From Alisma plantago-aquatica (Eukaryota > Streptophyta > Magnoliopsida > Alismatales > Alismataceae): a stretch of 64,000 nucleotides of DNA. The notes beneath the pieces are model-generated. The model made no database searches. It was given only the letters and a program-made list of their open reading frames with translations, and was not told where the DNA came from. Each line of letters opens with the position of its first letter. Positions within the stretch are counted from its first letter, which is position 1. The position numbers were made by a program, and so were the translations under genes. Positions 49,894-60,152 of this stretch are shown here, in pieces. The stretch is taken from contig OY856410.1 of NCBI GenBank assembly GCA_963693085.1, positions 1,335,603,804 to 1,335,667,803 on the forward strand, written 5' to 3'.

Positions 49894-51048
49894 CTAGCTA
49901 GAATATTGACTCCATGAGCCAAAGGAATACCAAAGACAACATGTGGATGCATGAAGTTTAGAATACATGAACAAATAACAAGGTGAAAACACCAACTTAA
50001 TCTCAACATTCAACATGTATAACTAAACAACATTTTTATTATATAGATTCAAATATAGATTTAGAGTCAAATGATACAAGTTTGATCATGTACACTAGCT
50101 AGGATTTTACATCAAGTACAACCTGAATAATTGATCACCAACCATCAACTCCAAAGCTATATTTGGACCTAAAACATACAAGAAACAAGTGGGTCAACAC
50201 ACAAGGTGTTGAGTACATGGTAGAAAGATATGTGTGTAAAGCTTGCATAATTTGCAAAGATTGACATAAGTAAATAAATAAGAACTGATGAAATTAACTA
50301 TTTAGAAAAATAAGAGCTTGTGTGTAAATCACTTTAATCCAATCATAACAAAAATATCATGTATCGTAAGGCATTTGACCATCTTCACATTGAAAGGGTA
50401 TGTGGAGATGATTAAGGCTCAATGGCATTAGCTAACCCTATTTATCAACATGGTCTACCCTATCTTGACAACTCAAGTAGGATGCCCAGACTTGTGTCCT
50501 TGCCCTAAGAATATAGGTAGGTGCATAAGGTTTGTATAATGGAGTTATTTATTATTTTTTAAGTTATAAAATCAACAAGAAAAACATTGGCTACAAAACT
50601 AGAATACTACGTTGCAACATCTGCAGGTAAACAAGCATACATACTTATCAAGTTGCAAATAAGAAAAATTCAATGATATGATTATTAAAGCATGTGCCTA
50701 AGTTTAGATGTTCTTAACCTAACTTACTATTGATCATATAGTCACAATCCGCACTTGATTAAGTATGAAATTACATATATGTATTACATTCTAATCATTA
50801 ACCCTAGTCAGTTCCATCTTACATGTTTGATGATCTTTTACTAATTTAGAGGCCATCATGAAGGCATTGTTCAAGTTTCATGACATTTCTATGTTCCATC
50901 TAATATATGAAAAATTCAAAGTTTAAGTCACTTGCATTTTAGGGTCAAAAAACTCACAATATTGAAACCAAGGTCTTGGTCATCAATACATGAGATTCAA
51001 GCATAAAAGATGGGTTTGATAATAATATTAGGATATAACAAGCACATT

Positions 51049-51150
51049 CCATGTTTAGGTGGATGTCCCCGTGATCTAGGCATCAAGTATCCAACATGGA
51101 ATACAACCACTCCATGTTTAGGTGGATGTCCCCATGATATAGGCATCAAG
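51049..51150 (+). repeat. 63-bp tandem duplication, partial second copy
   Basis: CCATGTTTAGGTGGATGTCC starts at 51049 and again at 51112. The second copy is cut at 51150 by the solo LTR. Confidence 0.8.
51146..51150 (+). other. Target duplication TCAAG, left
   Basis: Matches 56209-56213. The surrounding GGCATCAAG and ATCAAGTATCC reproduce the uninterrupted sequence CATCAAGTATCC found at 51081. Confidence 0.85.
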
Positions 51151-53219
51151 TGAAACATCCCAACTCAAGCAAAACATGATTACATACTAACCAGTGGATT
51201 ACCAAAAACCACAGGAAATTAAAACTGATTTACAACAAGCACCATAAGATGAGACATATTACTTCTGAGCCAACACTTTCTTTTCATAACATATTTTCAA
51301 GGTGCTACAATATAATTTCCCATCATCTTGTTACATGAAATAACTGTTCTACATGTTGATTTATTACATCAAGGTACAAAAGCTGAAAACCATACATCGA
51401 TCCTCGTATAAGAAACATTGAAAACTCTCCCGAAGACTTGAGTGTACAGGGACGACACATAGGACTCTACTGCTAGACACTATCTATTCCACAAGGTACG
51501 GTACCTCTGCATATCATTCTCAGCTACATGATCTTTATCTCGTCAGGAACATCCACCTAAAAAGGTTATTAACCAATGGAGTGAGACACACAGTCCCAGC
51601 GAGAAACATAACCCTCTACCAACTTTATTATTATTACAGGTAACTGAGCAGATAGATCAATTTAAATAACATGTAATAGCTAACTGGTTATACAAGAAGG
51701 AATATGAAGAACATGTATATTGAGAACATATGAGAAAGCTTACATCATCTAAGGCCTCAACCAATGTTCTGTATTTTGCCTTACAGCAAATATACTATAC
51801 GGCTTGATTACAAATTATTATGCCCAGAGGAAGTGAGTCGTACCGCTCAAATCCAATCGATGGTTGTGAAATCCTAATCGATGACATACAAGGTCAATGG
51901 AAGAGCCGAACTCTATGACCTCAACCTCCTCATGGTCAGTGTACGATATCCAAAGTAGGACCGCAATCTCTTGCTTAAGTGACCACAGTCGCAGGGTCAG
52001 CTCTCGCAGGCTACCCTTTCCTCTAGCCCACCTTGGTACAGGTATCGGCGCTAGCATACCTTGAGCCACGGGCATGTTCACTGTGCTCCTGAGCCATGAA
52101 CGCATTCATGCTCTATCACACTGAGCCATGGGCCTGTTCACCATGCTCTTATACATATACTGAGTCTACAACTGAAGTTGCACTCCATTCCTCCTATTTT
52201 TGGCTAGGAGAAACCCCGCATATTCAACAATATGCACTCTAGGTTAACCCGTAGGAGAACCCATTTCACCATCACCAGCTCCTGAAGATGATGGATCTAT
52301 AGCCAGGGAAAACTACACGAAAGGTTCATATGTAATTAATTAATACATTTTAGGTGGATTATAAGGGTCAACCAAGTTGTATTATGCAAACCATAAACAA
52401 TAGTTATAAACATGTAAACAACATATATTACATTATTTTGTGTCATACTGCTACTGTAATTCTCAATGCCATCAACACTATCAGTTTGCCATGGGATATC
52501 AATCCCTCATTTCATCTCATATAGCCACTACCTCTCACAAGGCTTCATCATCATACATCATCATGGGATAGAAATCCCTCATATCACAACTAGAGGATAA
52601 CACCTCAATCAGGCATTTAGCCCTTTATCAGGTAACAAGACCTCTCACATCATACTAGTGATACATGTTATCTCATCAACAAGGAACATTATCATTTCTC
52701 AGATATTTCACATATACCAGGTGCCACACAAGACACATATTCACATAATCATCATAATCCTTGCTTGGATATGTATTTCAAATAGTAACACATGCATGGT
52801 TAGATTGCACAGCAATAGAGATAACTTAATCACCAACAACAACTTATTAAAGAAACATATCATGATTATCACATCATTAGGATTTGGAACATCATCCATT
52901 ATCATGAACACATGGAGAATAATGTCTTAAATGGTATATTAAACAATACACAGTACTATCACCATACCAAGGGTATCCCACCATACCCTACTTCCCATGT
53001 CATAATGGACGTCATCCCTAAGGATTCATCTTTAAGGATTATACAACCATGATCTATCATCAACCTTTATCAAAGGTTCACCTATCATCAACCATAGGTA
53101 ACCACCATACTAAGGTTCACAACCTATTCGTCATACCTCACCATCATGATCAAAGATATGGGCCCAAGGTAACAAGTTAAGCATACTAACATCTAGGGTT
53201 TAAGATAACAACTAGGATT

Positions 53220-54800
53220 ATCGGGTTAGGGCACAACCCTCACTAAAGGTGTCGTCTACCCTCACCAAAACCAGGCAGCGACCAAACAAACCCTCGCTAA
53301 AAGTTGGTATAGGCTACAAGGCATCAACACCACAAACCAAGGTGTTATCCGACAAGATTCATATCTGGTAAGACCCATAAACTCCTCCTATGTCGGGTGT
53401 GGGGCAAAGCATGTCATGCAAAGAAGCCACCAAGGTCATATCGTCCAAACACACCTCAACCCATCCTGGTCAAGGGACCATCTTCAGGGATATCAAGAAA
53501 CTCATGTATCTAACACATCTCACTTCCTATCGGGTTAGGCAACCATGTTGTCCAAGAACCACATAACCTTATAGCAACTAAGGTATTCTCTAGGTCAACC
53601 CTAGCATGGTCAACTCCCTTTTACCTCATCCATGATCATTATCAACATGCATACTATCTAAGCCAATAAACTTCAAACCCTAGGCTGCATATTTACATAA
53701 GAATGAGTATATGGATCTCATATATAATGCCATACCACCAAAGCTTCTCAACATGTGTCGTCCTAGACACCAAATCGCTCAAGCTCAGAGATATAACAAC
53801 CTATACCTCCCTATGCGTCGGGTAACCAAGCATGTACCGGGCAAGGGCATATCGGAAAAGACCTCTATAGGTGTGTGTCGGGTAAGCAAGGGTGTCAGGT
53901 TAGGTCCTTCACTAAGGCATATCGGGCAGGGATACTTAGTATCGCCCAAAAGCTTACTCAAGGGTAGGGTTCATATCTAAAGGTATCGTGTAAAGCACAT
54001 CAAAGCCATATCTCCCAACACATCATAACGGGCAAGACATCATAACGGGAAACACATCTAAACAGAGTGTCGGGAAGCACCATCCAAGAGGATGTCATGC
54101 AAGCTCCAACAAGCCATAATGCCCCCACACAAAACACTTATCATCCAAGGGGTACAAGCCTCACAACGCCCAACTAACTCAACTATCAAGCACCATATCT
54201 GGTGAAGGATCAACAAGGCATCTACCTACTGTAACACCCAAGCCTCATACTACTATATTGCCCAAGCTATGACTCAAAGGAAGGAGAGGGATATCAGGCA
54301 ACAACCACCAAGACACCACCATCCATGTCGGGCAACCACATCATATCACCCAAAGGTTTATAGGGTATCGGGCAGCACTATTTCTAAGGGTATCACCCAC
54401 ACATAGGATCAGCCTATCGGGTTCCCTATACCTAACTAAGGATACCCATCACCAAAGTCATAACCACCCCATATCGTCAAGGTACCAACCAAGGGTTCAA
54501 CCCCAAGAACATGTCGTGCAACTAGGGTAGATCATCATCTCAACATTAAGATAAGCACTTCTATCGGCCAAGCTAACATGCCGCCCTACCATCTAGAGCA
54601 TAGGCTCACCTCTCAACAACAAGGTGAGAGAGGGGTTTTACCCAAGGACTCACTACTTCCACATATATCTTGGATCTTAAGCTCACCTAGAGGGGTATTT
54701 CTCATGATCCATCAACCAAAGCATGAACTATAGGTCAAAACCCTATATCGGGTGAAGCACTATATCAGGTAAAGCACTATATCGGGTAGCCTATGCATAT
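53220..54800 (+). repeat. Dispersed TATCGGGYAA words in solo LTR
   Basis: TATCGGG, GTCGGGTAA, ATCGGGCAA, AACGGGCAAG and similar words recur every few tens of bases, for example near 53220, 53392, 53815, 53877, 53920, 54020, 54370, 54750 and 54780. There is no fixed period. The reverse complement word is TTRCCCGATA. Confidence 0.65.
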
Positions 54801-55461
54801 CGGGTTGGTCATCTTCAACCTCAAGACACCTCTCACCATCCCTCACAAGGAGAATAAGGTAATGGCAGTAATAAAATGTAACATTTCCATTAGATCAAAT
54901 CTCAAGTTCAACATAAACAACTATCATAGGGAAAGGTATCGATCTAAAGACAAGAATCTATTTAAGCACATATGAAGAGTGAAAATAATAGAGATGATTG
55001 AGAGTTATGTAACCCGCCTTAAGAGGATCTCCATGAAAGACATCAAGCTTCCTGATCCAAGCATTAAACCCACATTCCTCACCATGAAGATCATCCATCC
55101 TTGTCTTTGGCACCATCATCACCTCAAGAAACAAAAGATGAAGAAGAAGAAGACACCATGGTTATGCTTAGCTCAAGAAGAAGAAAAGAGAGAGAGCACC
55201 ACGGACTTACCTACTCTCATCAAGGGTCCATCCATGGCTGAGAGGGGAAGAAGGAGATGAAGAATAAAGCACAAGGTAAATCTATCTAAGAAGCATGAGT
55301 CGCCAAGGTCGGATCTTGAGCAAGAAATCTCCATGGGAAAGGAACTCTGCCTCCCAAGCTCCATGGGGGTTTCCTTAAGCTCTCAAAGCTCCCAAGCTCT
55401 CCCCACACAAGAAGGGGAAAGAGGTGGACGAAAGGGATCTCTTGGGTAAAGAGGAAAGGAG

Positions 55462-55468
55462 TTATATA
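55462..55468 (-). promoter_or_regulatory. LTR TATA box, minus strand
   Basis: Minus strand GTGTATATAACTCC, about 740 bp from the presumed LTR start at 56208. A similar offset to the TATA box in the other LTRs of this window. Confidence 0.5.
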
Positions 55469-56208
55469 CACCAAGGAAGAGAGAGGTAGCAAAGGAAAGG
55501 TGTCATAACCACATAAATGTAGATGCCACTTGCTCATGCTCTAACGCCACCTGTAACCACCCAAACTCCACATGCATGGCCTGGTGATACACTCTAGGCT
55601 GTGTATCGTGCAGCTGACCATCCTCAATGGGCGAAACACCCCCTAAACTGATACACACTCCAAGATCCTACCTGATACACTAAAGGACAAGATGTGACAT
55701 ATATGGCATTAAAACTACATAGAGATGTCACTCCTCGTCTAATGTCCAAACAAGGTGCCCAAACATTCATCCACGTTCTATATGATGCCAAACTGAAGCA
55801 AGAAACTCTAGAGCAGATAAATTGCATATTGACCCTCCACTTTGGGTAATTTGCAATTTGCACCAAAACTAGCACATAAAGAACAAGCATCATCCAACCA
55901 AGCTCAAACTTTGAACATAGGCCCTCCATAAGGTGCCAAACATCATCATTCTCTTTTTAATGATGATAGAGAAATAAAAGCACGTTGTACATGTGGCATA
56001 TTGCAATATAACCCCTCATCTTGGGTAAATTGCACTTTGGTCTAAAATAAGCAAACATTGTTCAAACAACATCCAAACGGGACCAAACTGGAAACATAAG
56101 CTTGTCACATGATATCAAAACATCTTGAGGGATTATATTAAGGTTATAAGCACCTTTCTTAAGCAAAGCAAATAGGGTTAGCCCAAAACATGGGTCAGGG
56201 TCCTTACA

Positions 56209-56213
56209 TCAAG
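56209..56213 (+). other. Target duplication TCAAG, right
   Basis: Direct copy of 51146-51150 at the other end of the solo LTR. Confidence 0.85.
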
Positions 56214-56249
56214 TATCCAACATCAGATACCAACATTCAATTATATAAG

Positions 56250-56269
56250 TAATAATAATAATAATAATA
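56250..56269 (+). repeat. AAT microsatellite
   Basis: About six AAT repeats; simple sequence inside the LTR copy. Confidence 0.85.
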
Positions 56270-57825
56270 CTTCACTTATGTTATAGGATCCAACATATGA
56301 ATTATGTGGGACATCCATATCAAAGGGGATGAAAATATCAACATGAACTATGAGTCAAGAAGGGAGAGCATAAGATTAAGGTTCACATCAAAAATAGAGC
56401 ACAAGAAAGACCAACAAGTAACAAATAACATAAGGAAACCACTAGGGTATTAGGTTTATACACACCTTCATGTGTACATAGGGACTGACCTTAGGCGTTA
56501 GAGTCTCAAATCATCATATTTTATCAATTTCAAGAACAAAAAGGATTTGGATGCTCAAAATAAGTTAAAATAACATTTGAATAAAGTATATTCAAGCATC
56601 AACATAAAGGGGTCACATACAAAACATCCTAAGACATAAAAAATAGCAAATAGGGGATTAGGAGTTGATATTAGTATCATAGAGAGGTATAAATTATTGA
56701 TTTATGGCTGATATAATGATTTGAGTCATTTTCCATCATGTTGAAACACCAAAATTAAAATCTTATACTGAAAGTGCATATTGGGTCATGTTAGGGGTCA
56801 AGGATCATAATAGGGCAAATAAATTTGGTCAATGTCAAATATTTAACAAGAGATCATCAAAAGTTACTAATTAGAGTCACAGTCATTAAGTGGGGTCATC
56901 ATTTGATCATTATTTAACTCATTAGAGCATCAAGCATGTTAAGAAAATCAAAACAGAGCATTCTAGGCAAAAAAAACTAGGAGCTTATTCAGGTCATGAA
57001 ATGATGCCTATGTGGTAGATATCATTGAGTTGACTAAAATGATATATTGGTTTGCCTAAATTCGTGAAGGGAGGAGGGAAAATAAGTATTATAGAAGGTT
57101 TTCAAACAAAACTATTGGGAATCAACAATTATTGTCCCGATGTGAATGTCACATGGTGTGCTAACTTGATTCCTTGATTAACCTGGGTGGTCGGATGTGA
57201 CGAGGGTCCACAGTGGGACTTGATCCCATGACTCCCATGACCTACACCCACCCACCTTCCATTGTGATCACGTTGAGGTGGCCACCTCCCATAGGTTGTT
57301 GGGGGTCCTACTTTGTCTAGACTTTGAGTCACTCATGTCCTTTCAACGAGTGTGGCTCTAGGGAACATGACCCACCAGACACCCATACTGGTGCCACAAC
57401 CTGATCTCACCTGATTTTGGGAATTAGCGTGCAGGGGAGCCCGCATGGCTAGAGGTGTTGTCGTTCGGACATGGGTTGACACTTTGAGCTAGATGGCGGA
57501 TCCCAAGGAAATCCACTAGAAGGGTAATATGATCTACCTATCATTCTGGTGCCAGAGAAGCTAAAGGAAGAGGAGGGCAGATTGGGTGTTGTAGGGAATG
57601 AAAAAGAGAGGAAATATGGGGGAAAGAATGAGAACAAACAAAGAGAAAGCTTGGGCTAGCCAATTGTGCCAAAGGGGTCGTGATAGGGGGAATTGGGTGG
57701 AGCAAAGGTGGTACTAGGTGGTGGAAGCACTGTCTCGATCGATCCATCCATGGTCATTGGGTCTAAGTCCCATCCATGGCCCAAGTGATAAAGGTTGAGT
57801 TAGGTTGAGATATGTGACAACTTGT

Positions 57826-58349
57826 ATTTTCTCTATCATTCAATTAATGTACATCTTGACTCATTAGATGCTCTATCATACTCAATAACATCCATGCCCT
57901 CAATTATATGACTTTGAGTCACATTATGCTCAGTTGATGCATAGAATTGATTTAATGTCACATTGTACTTAATTGACTAAACTTGAGTGCATAATAATAC
58001 TTTGAAATGAATTCTAAAATTGCATGCCCTCAACATTATCATTCTGGACCCAAGCTTTTAATATAAGAATTAGATTAAAATTTTCAACCAATGTGAAAAT
58101 TTCATGCAAATCAAAGTTACAGTCTGAGAGATATGATTTTCACAAGATGATCAAGAAATAGAATTGAAGACTTTGGTCTTAAAATTTAAATGTGACACGT
58201 CAACAATCCAACCCATCAGCTCTCAACCAATCAAAAAAATTACTTACTTAGCTACAAATTGCTCGTGCTAGCGATCCTCCTTATTTCCCTTCAGCCTTTC
58301 GCAACCCTTGGATCAGATGGTGGCCAAGATCCAATAGCCATGGGGTCAT
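57826..58349. other. Unassigned sequence before the young Athila LTR
   Basis: 520 bp with no match elsewhere in the window. It follows TGTGACAACTTG, which could be the start of another LTR, but no matching end was found. Confidence 0.35.
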
Positions 58350-59963
58350 GATGCGATGATTTTGAGTCGCATTTAGAGACCTATTTCATATGTGTTTTGT
58401 GCCTTAATTACTCGTTTTTATGGATATTATTGCATAATTCACTTTATTTGGTCTTTGCCATCATTTTATATCAAATTCCTTTGTTTTACTATTTTGAGCA
58501 TTATTTATCATCTTATTATAGATTGTGTGGATTTACTTGGTCTTGTTGTGAAATTTCAGGAAAAACAAGTATCTGCTTCCGTCGATACCATCGACGGAAG
58601 TCGATACCATCGACCAAGCCACAGGTTGTCAGCCGAGAAAAGCAATACAGAGTCGATACCATCGACACCTAAGTCGATGGTATCGAGATCCCTTCAAGTT
58701 GCTGGCGAGGAAACTGTCGATACCATCGACTCAAGTCAATGCCATCGACACAAGAGGAGCTACAGCGTCGCTAAACGACAACAACCGACGCTAAAGAAGT
58801 CGATACCATCGACACCTAAGTCGATGGTATCGACATCACCACAGGCGCTCAGAATAAAAGAAAGGAAAGTTGTCGCTAATCCGCCGGGTCGATACCATCG
58901 ACCCGCGTCGATGGTATCGACGCCGGCAGATATGCGTTGGATCTGTTTTGATATCGATCAGACGGCTGTTGTTATTTGACGACCTAATTAGGGACTTATA
59001 CCTAATGACAGCTGCCCAGACGGGAAAGGCATCTCATTTTGGATTGCACGAGTGTCGAGGAGGAGAGAAAGGAGAACGGAGGCCGAGAAGCTCATCCTGG
59101 GTGATTCGGACGCTACCGAAGACGATTTCCACCACCGACAGGCGGGGAAGCTCGTGTTCTACGCCAAGGATCCACCGGTTCTTCTCCGTTCAGGGGTTTT
59201 CCCATTTATTTCCCATTTTTCTTATGAATTCCCCAATTTCTACCATGTATTTGTGTGAGATGAACATGAGAGGCTAAAACCCTCAATCTTTAGGACCGGG
59301 AGTAGCCCGGGAATGCATTGTATGACATTTTTATATTAATAATTCATATTTTTCTCTCAAATCCGTGGTATAAATTCGTTTTCTCCATTTCTATTGTTAT
59401 GCTTGATCACCATAATAATAATTTAACACCCTTAATCACTTCGACAGAAGGATTAACGGTTGAAAAGAGACGAATTCTACATTAATCAATAAAACCCTTG
59501 ACAAAGGAGTTGTAAAATTAATGGTGGGAACTGAGAGACCGTTTATACTGCACTTAATTTAGGGGAATGATTACTACGACGGTGGAATCAACCTAAATCT
59601 AAGTAGTGAATTACACCACGACAGTGGGTAATTCTGTTTTCAGGCCACTACCCGGATAGAGAGAGAAGTGTGAGTAATTATATGAAACTTAATACAATGT
59701 TGACCCGCGGTGAAACCGCCATCCTAAAGATATCCTTTTGAATTGATTAAATTAACCTTTAATTGATTGTTTTCTTTGTTTGATTTTTATTTTCTTTTTA
59801 ATTTGAACACAAAACCCTACTTTGTTAATCGGTCTAGCTGATTGCGATTAGTTAGTAGAAGTCTCCAATAATTCACGTATCCCTGAGTTTGACTCGGGCC
59901 TCACAAGGCCTATATCACTCGACGCGTATACTTGCGTTTAAGCGCGTAGTAAAATACACGTCA
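58350..59963 (+). repeat. 5' LTR of the young Athila element
   Basis: The end at ...AAAATACACGTCA is fixed by the primer site seven bases on. The start is uncertain: TGATGCGATGATTTTGAGTC begins at 58349 and other TG starts lie at 58352 and 58357. Length is about 1.61 kb. It contains the inverted-repeat array at 58581-58921 and a run of AT-rich sequence after it. A 195-codon open frame over the array is repeat-derived. Confidence 0.8.
58581..58921 (+). repeat. Ten-copy GTCGATACCATCGAC inverted-repeat array
   Basis: The 15-mer occurs forward at 58581, 58600, 58652, 58716, 58799 and 58888 (exact) and 58735 (two mismatches), and as its reverse complement at 58820 and 58907 (exact) and 58673 (one mismatch). 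The word itself is an inverted repeat, GTCGAT-ACC-ATCGAC. Three forward/reverse pairs (58652/58673, 58799/58820, 58888/58907) face each other across 4-6 bases; the first two have the same spacer ACCTAA. Confidence 0.97.
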
Positions 59964-59969
59964 AGTTTT

Positions 59970-59987
59970 TGGCGCCGTTGTCGGGGA
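59970..59987 (+). other. Primer binding site, tRNA-Asp
   Basis: TGGCGCCGTTGTCGGGGA, one base different from the tRNA-Asp-complementary site usual in Athila elements (GCC in place of GTC). It starts seven bases after the LTR end. Confidence 0.9.
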
Positions 59988-60152
59988 TACGGCGAATTAT
60001 TGGCACTTTGAGTGCTAAGAGCGGCCATTCTAGGCCACATTTTTTTTATTTATTTTAAAACAATTTCAAAAATTCCTTTATTTCTCTATAATTGTGTTGA
60101 CTCGTTCAAGGCATTGTACTGAACCACTATTTCCATATTTCAGGTACTTTGC
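59988..60152 (+). other. Leader of the young Athila element
   Basis: 165-bp untranslated stretch between primer site and gag ATG, with a T-rich run. No feature seen in it beyond its position. Confidence 0.7.

Larger units (their letters stand above)
23021..49905 (+). mobile_element. Ty1/copia tandem array: LTR-internal-LTR-internal-LTR
   Basis: Three LTRs of one family (23021, 30243, 48506) alternate with two internal regions, each carrying gag, integrase, RT and RNase H in copia order on the plus strand. The middle LTR is preceded by the 3' end of one pol and followed by the primer site of the next unit, so it is shared. The third LTR is truncated at about 49905. The second gag is interrupted by the 11.1-kb gypsy element at 34220-45311. 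Both units are dead. Confidence 0.85.
48506..49905 (+). repeat. Copia LTR-c, truncated
   Basis: Starts TGTTGGTATGTATGCCCAG and follows LTR-a and LTR-b to about 49905, where it changes abruptly into the minus-strand gypsy LTR. The last third, with the CA end, is missing. Confidence 0.85.
49906..51150 (-). repeat. Ty3/gypsy LTR on minus strand, copy 2, lower part
   Basis: Aligns with copy 1 from about 17520 to 18760: for example AATACCAAAGACAACATG here and ACATACAAGAAACAAGTGGG near 50176, and the GGTGGATGTCCCCGTGATC block. It breaks off at 51150, where the solo LTR is inserted, and resumes at 56209. The join with copia LTR-c at about 49905 shows no target duplication and looks like a deletion junction. 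Confidence 0.72.
51151..56208 (-). repeat. 5.06-kb solo LTR (gypsy-like) on minus strand
   Basis: Plus strand begins TGAAACATCCCAACTC and ends GGGTCCTTACA, so both strands have TG...CA ends. It is flanked by TCAAG on each side (51146-51150 and 56209-56213) and interrupts an otherwise continuous LTR. I find no second copy of its ends, no primer site and no pol domains inside, so a solo LTR is the simplest reading; a non-coding element with short unseen repeats is the alternative. Minus orientation is suggested by TGTAAGGACCCTGAC at the start and a minus-strand TATA box at 55468-55462. It holds a scattered TATCGGGYAA word between 53220 and 54800. Confidence 0.75.
56209..57825 (-). repeat. Ty3/gypsy LTR on minus strand, copy 2, upper part
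   Basis: Continues the alignment with copy 1 (about 18760 to 20640). It includes a trinucleotide run (AAT)n at 56250-56269 that copy 1 lacks. It stops near GTTGAGATATGTGACAAC, so about 450 bp that copy 1 has up to its TG start (20640-21099) are missing. Confidence 0.7.

Noticed and set aside
51818..52105. 95-codon frame on - as a gene in the solo LTR
   Set aside because: No domain; lies in the non-coding LTR interior.
54979..55260. Lysine-rich 93-codon frame on +
   Set aside because: Low-complexity translation of purine-rich LTR sequence, antisense to the LTR transcription direction.
58581..58921. CRISPR-like array
   Set aside because: Repeats are 15 bp, lie in both orientations and have irregular spacers, some only 4-6 bases, in a plant retrotransposon LTR.
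58392..58979. 195-codon open frame on + in the young Athila LTR
   Set aside because: It covers the GTCGATACCATCGAC array; its repeated VDTID and SIPSTPKSMVS strings are translations of the repeat. No domain, and it lies wholly in the LTR.
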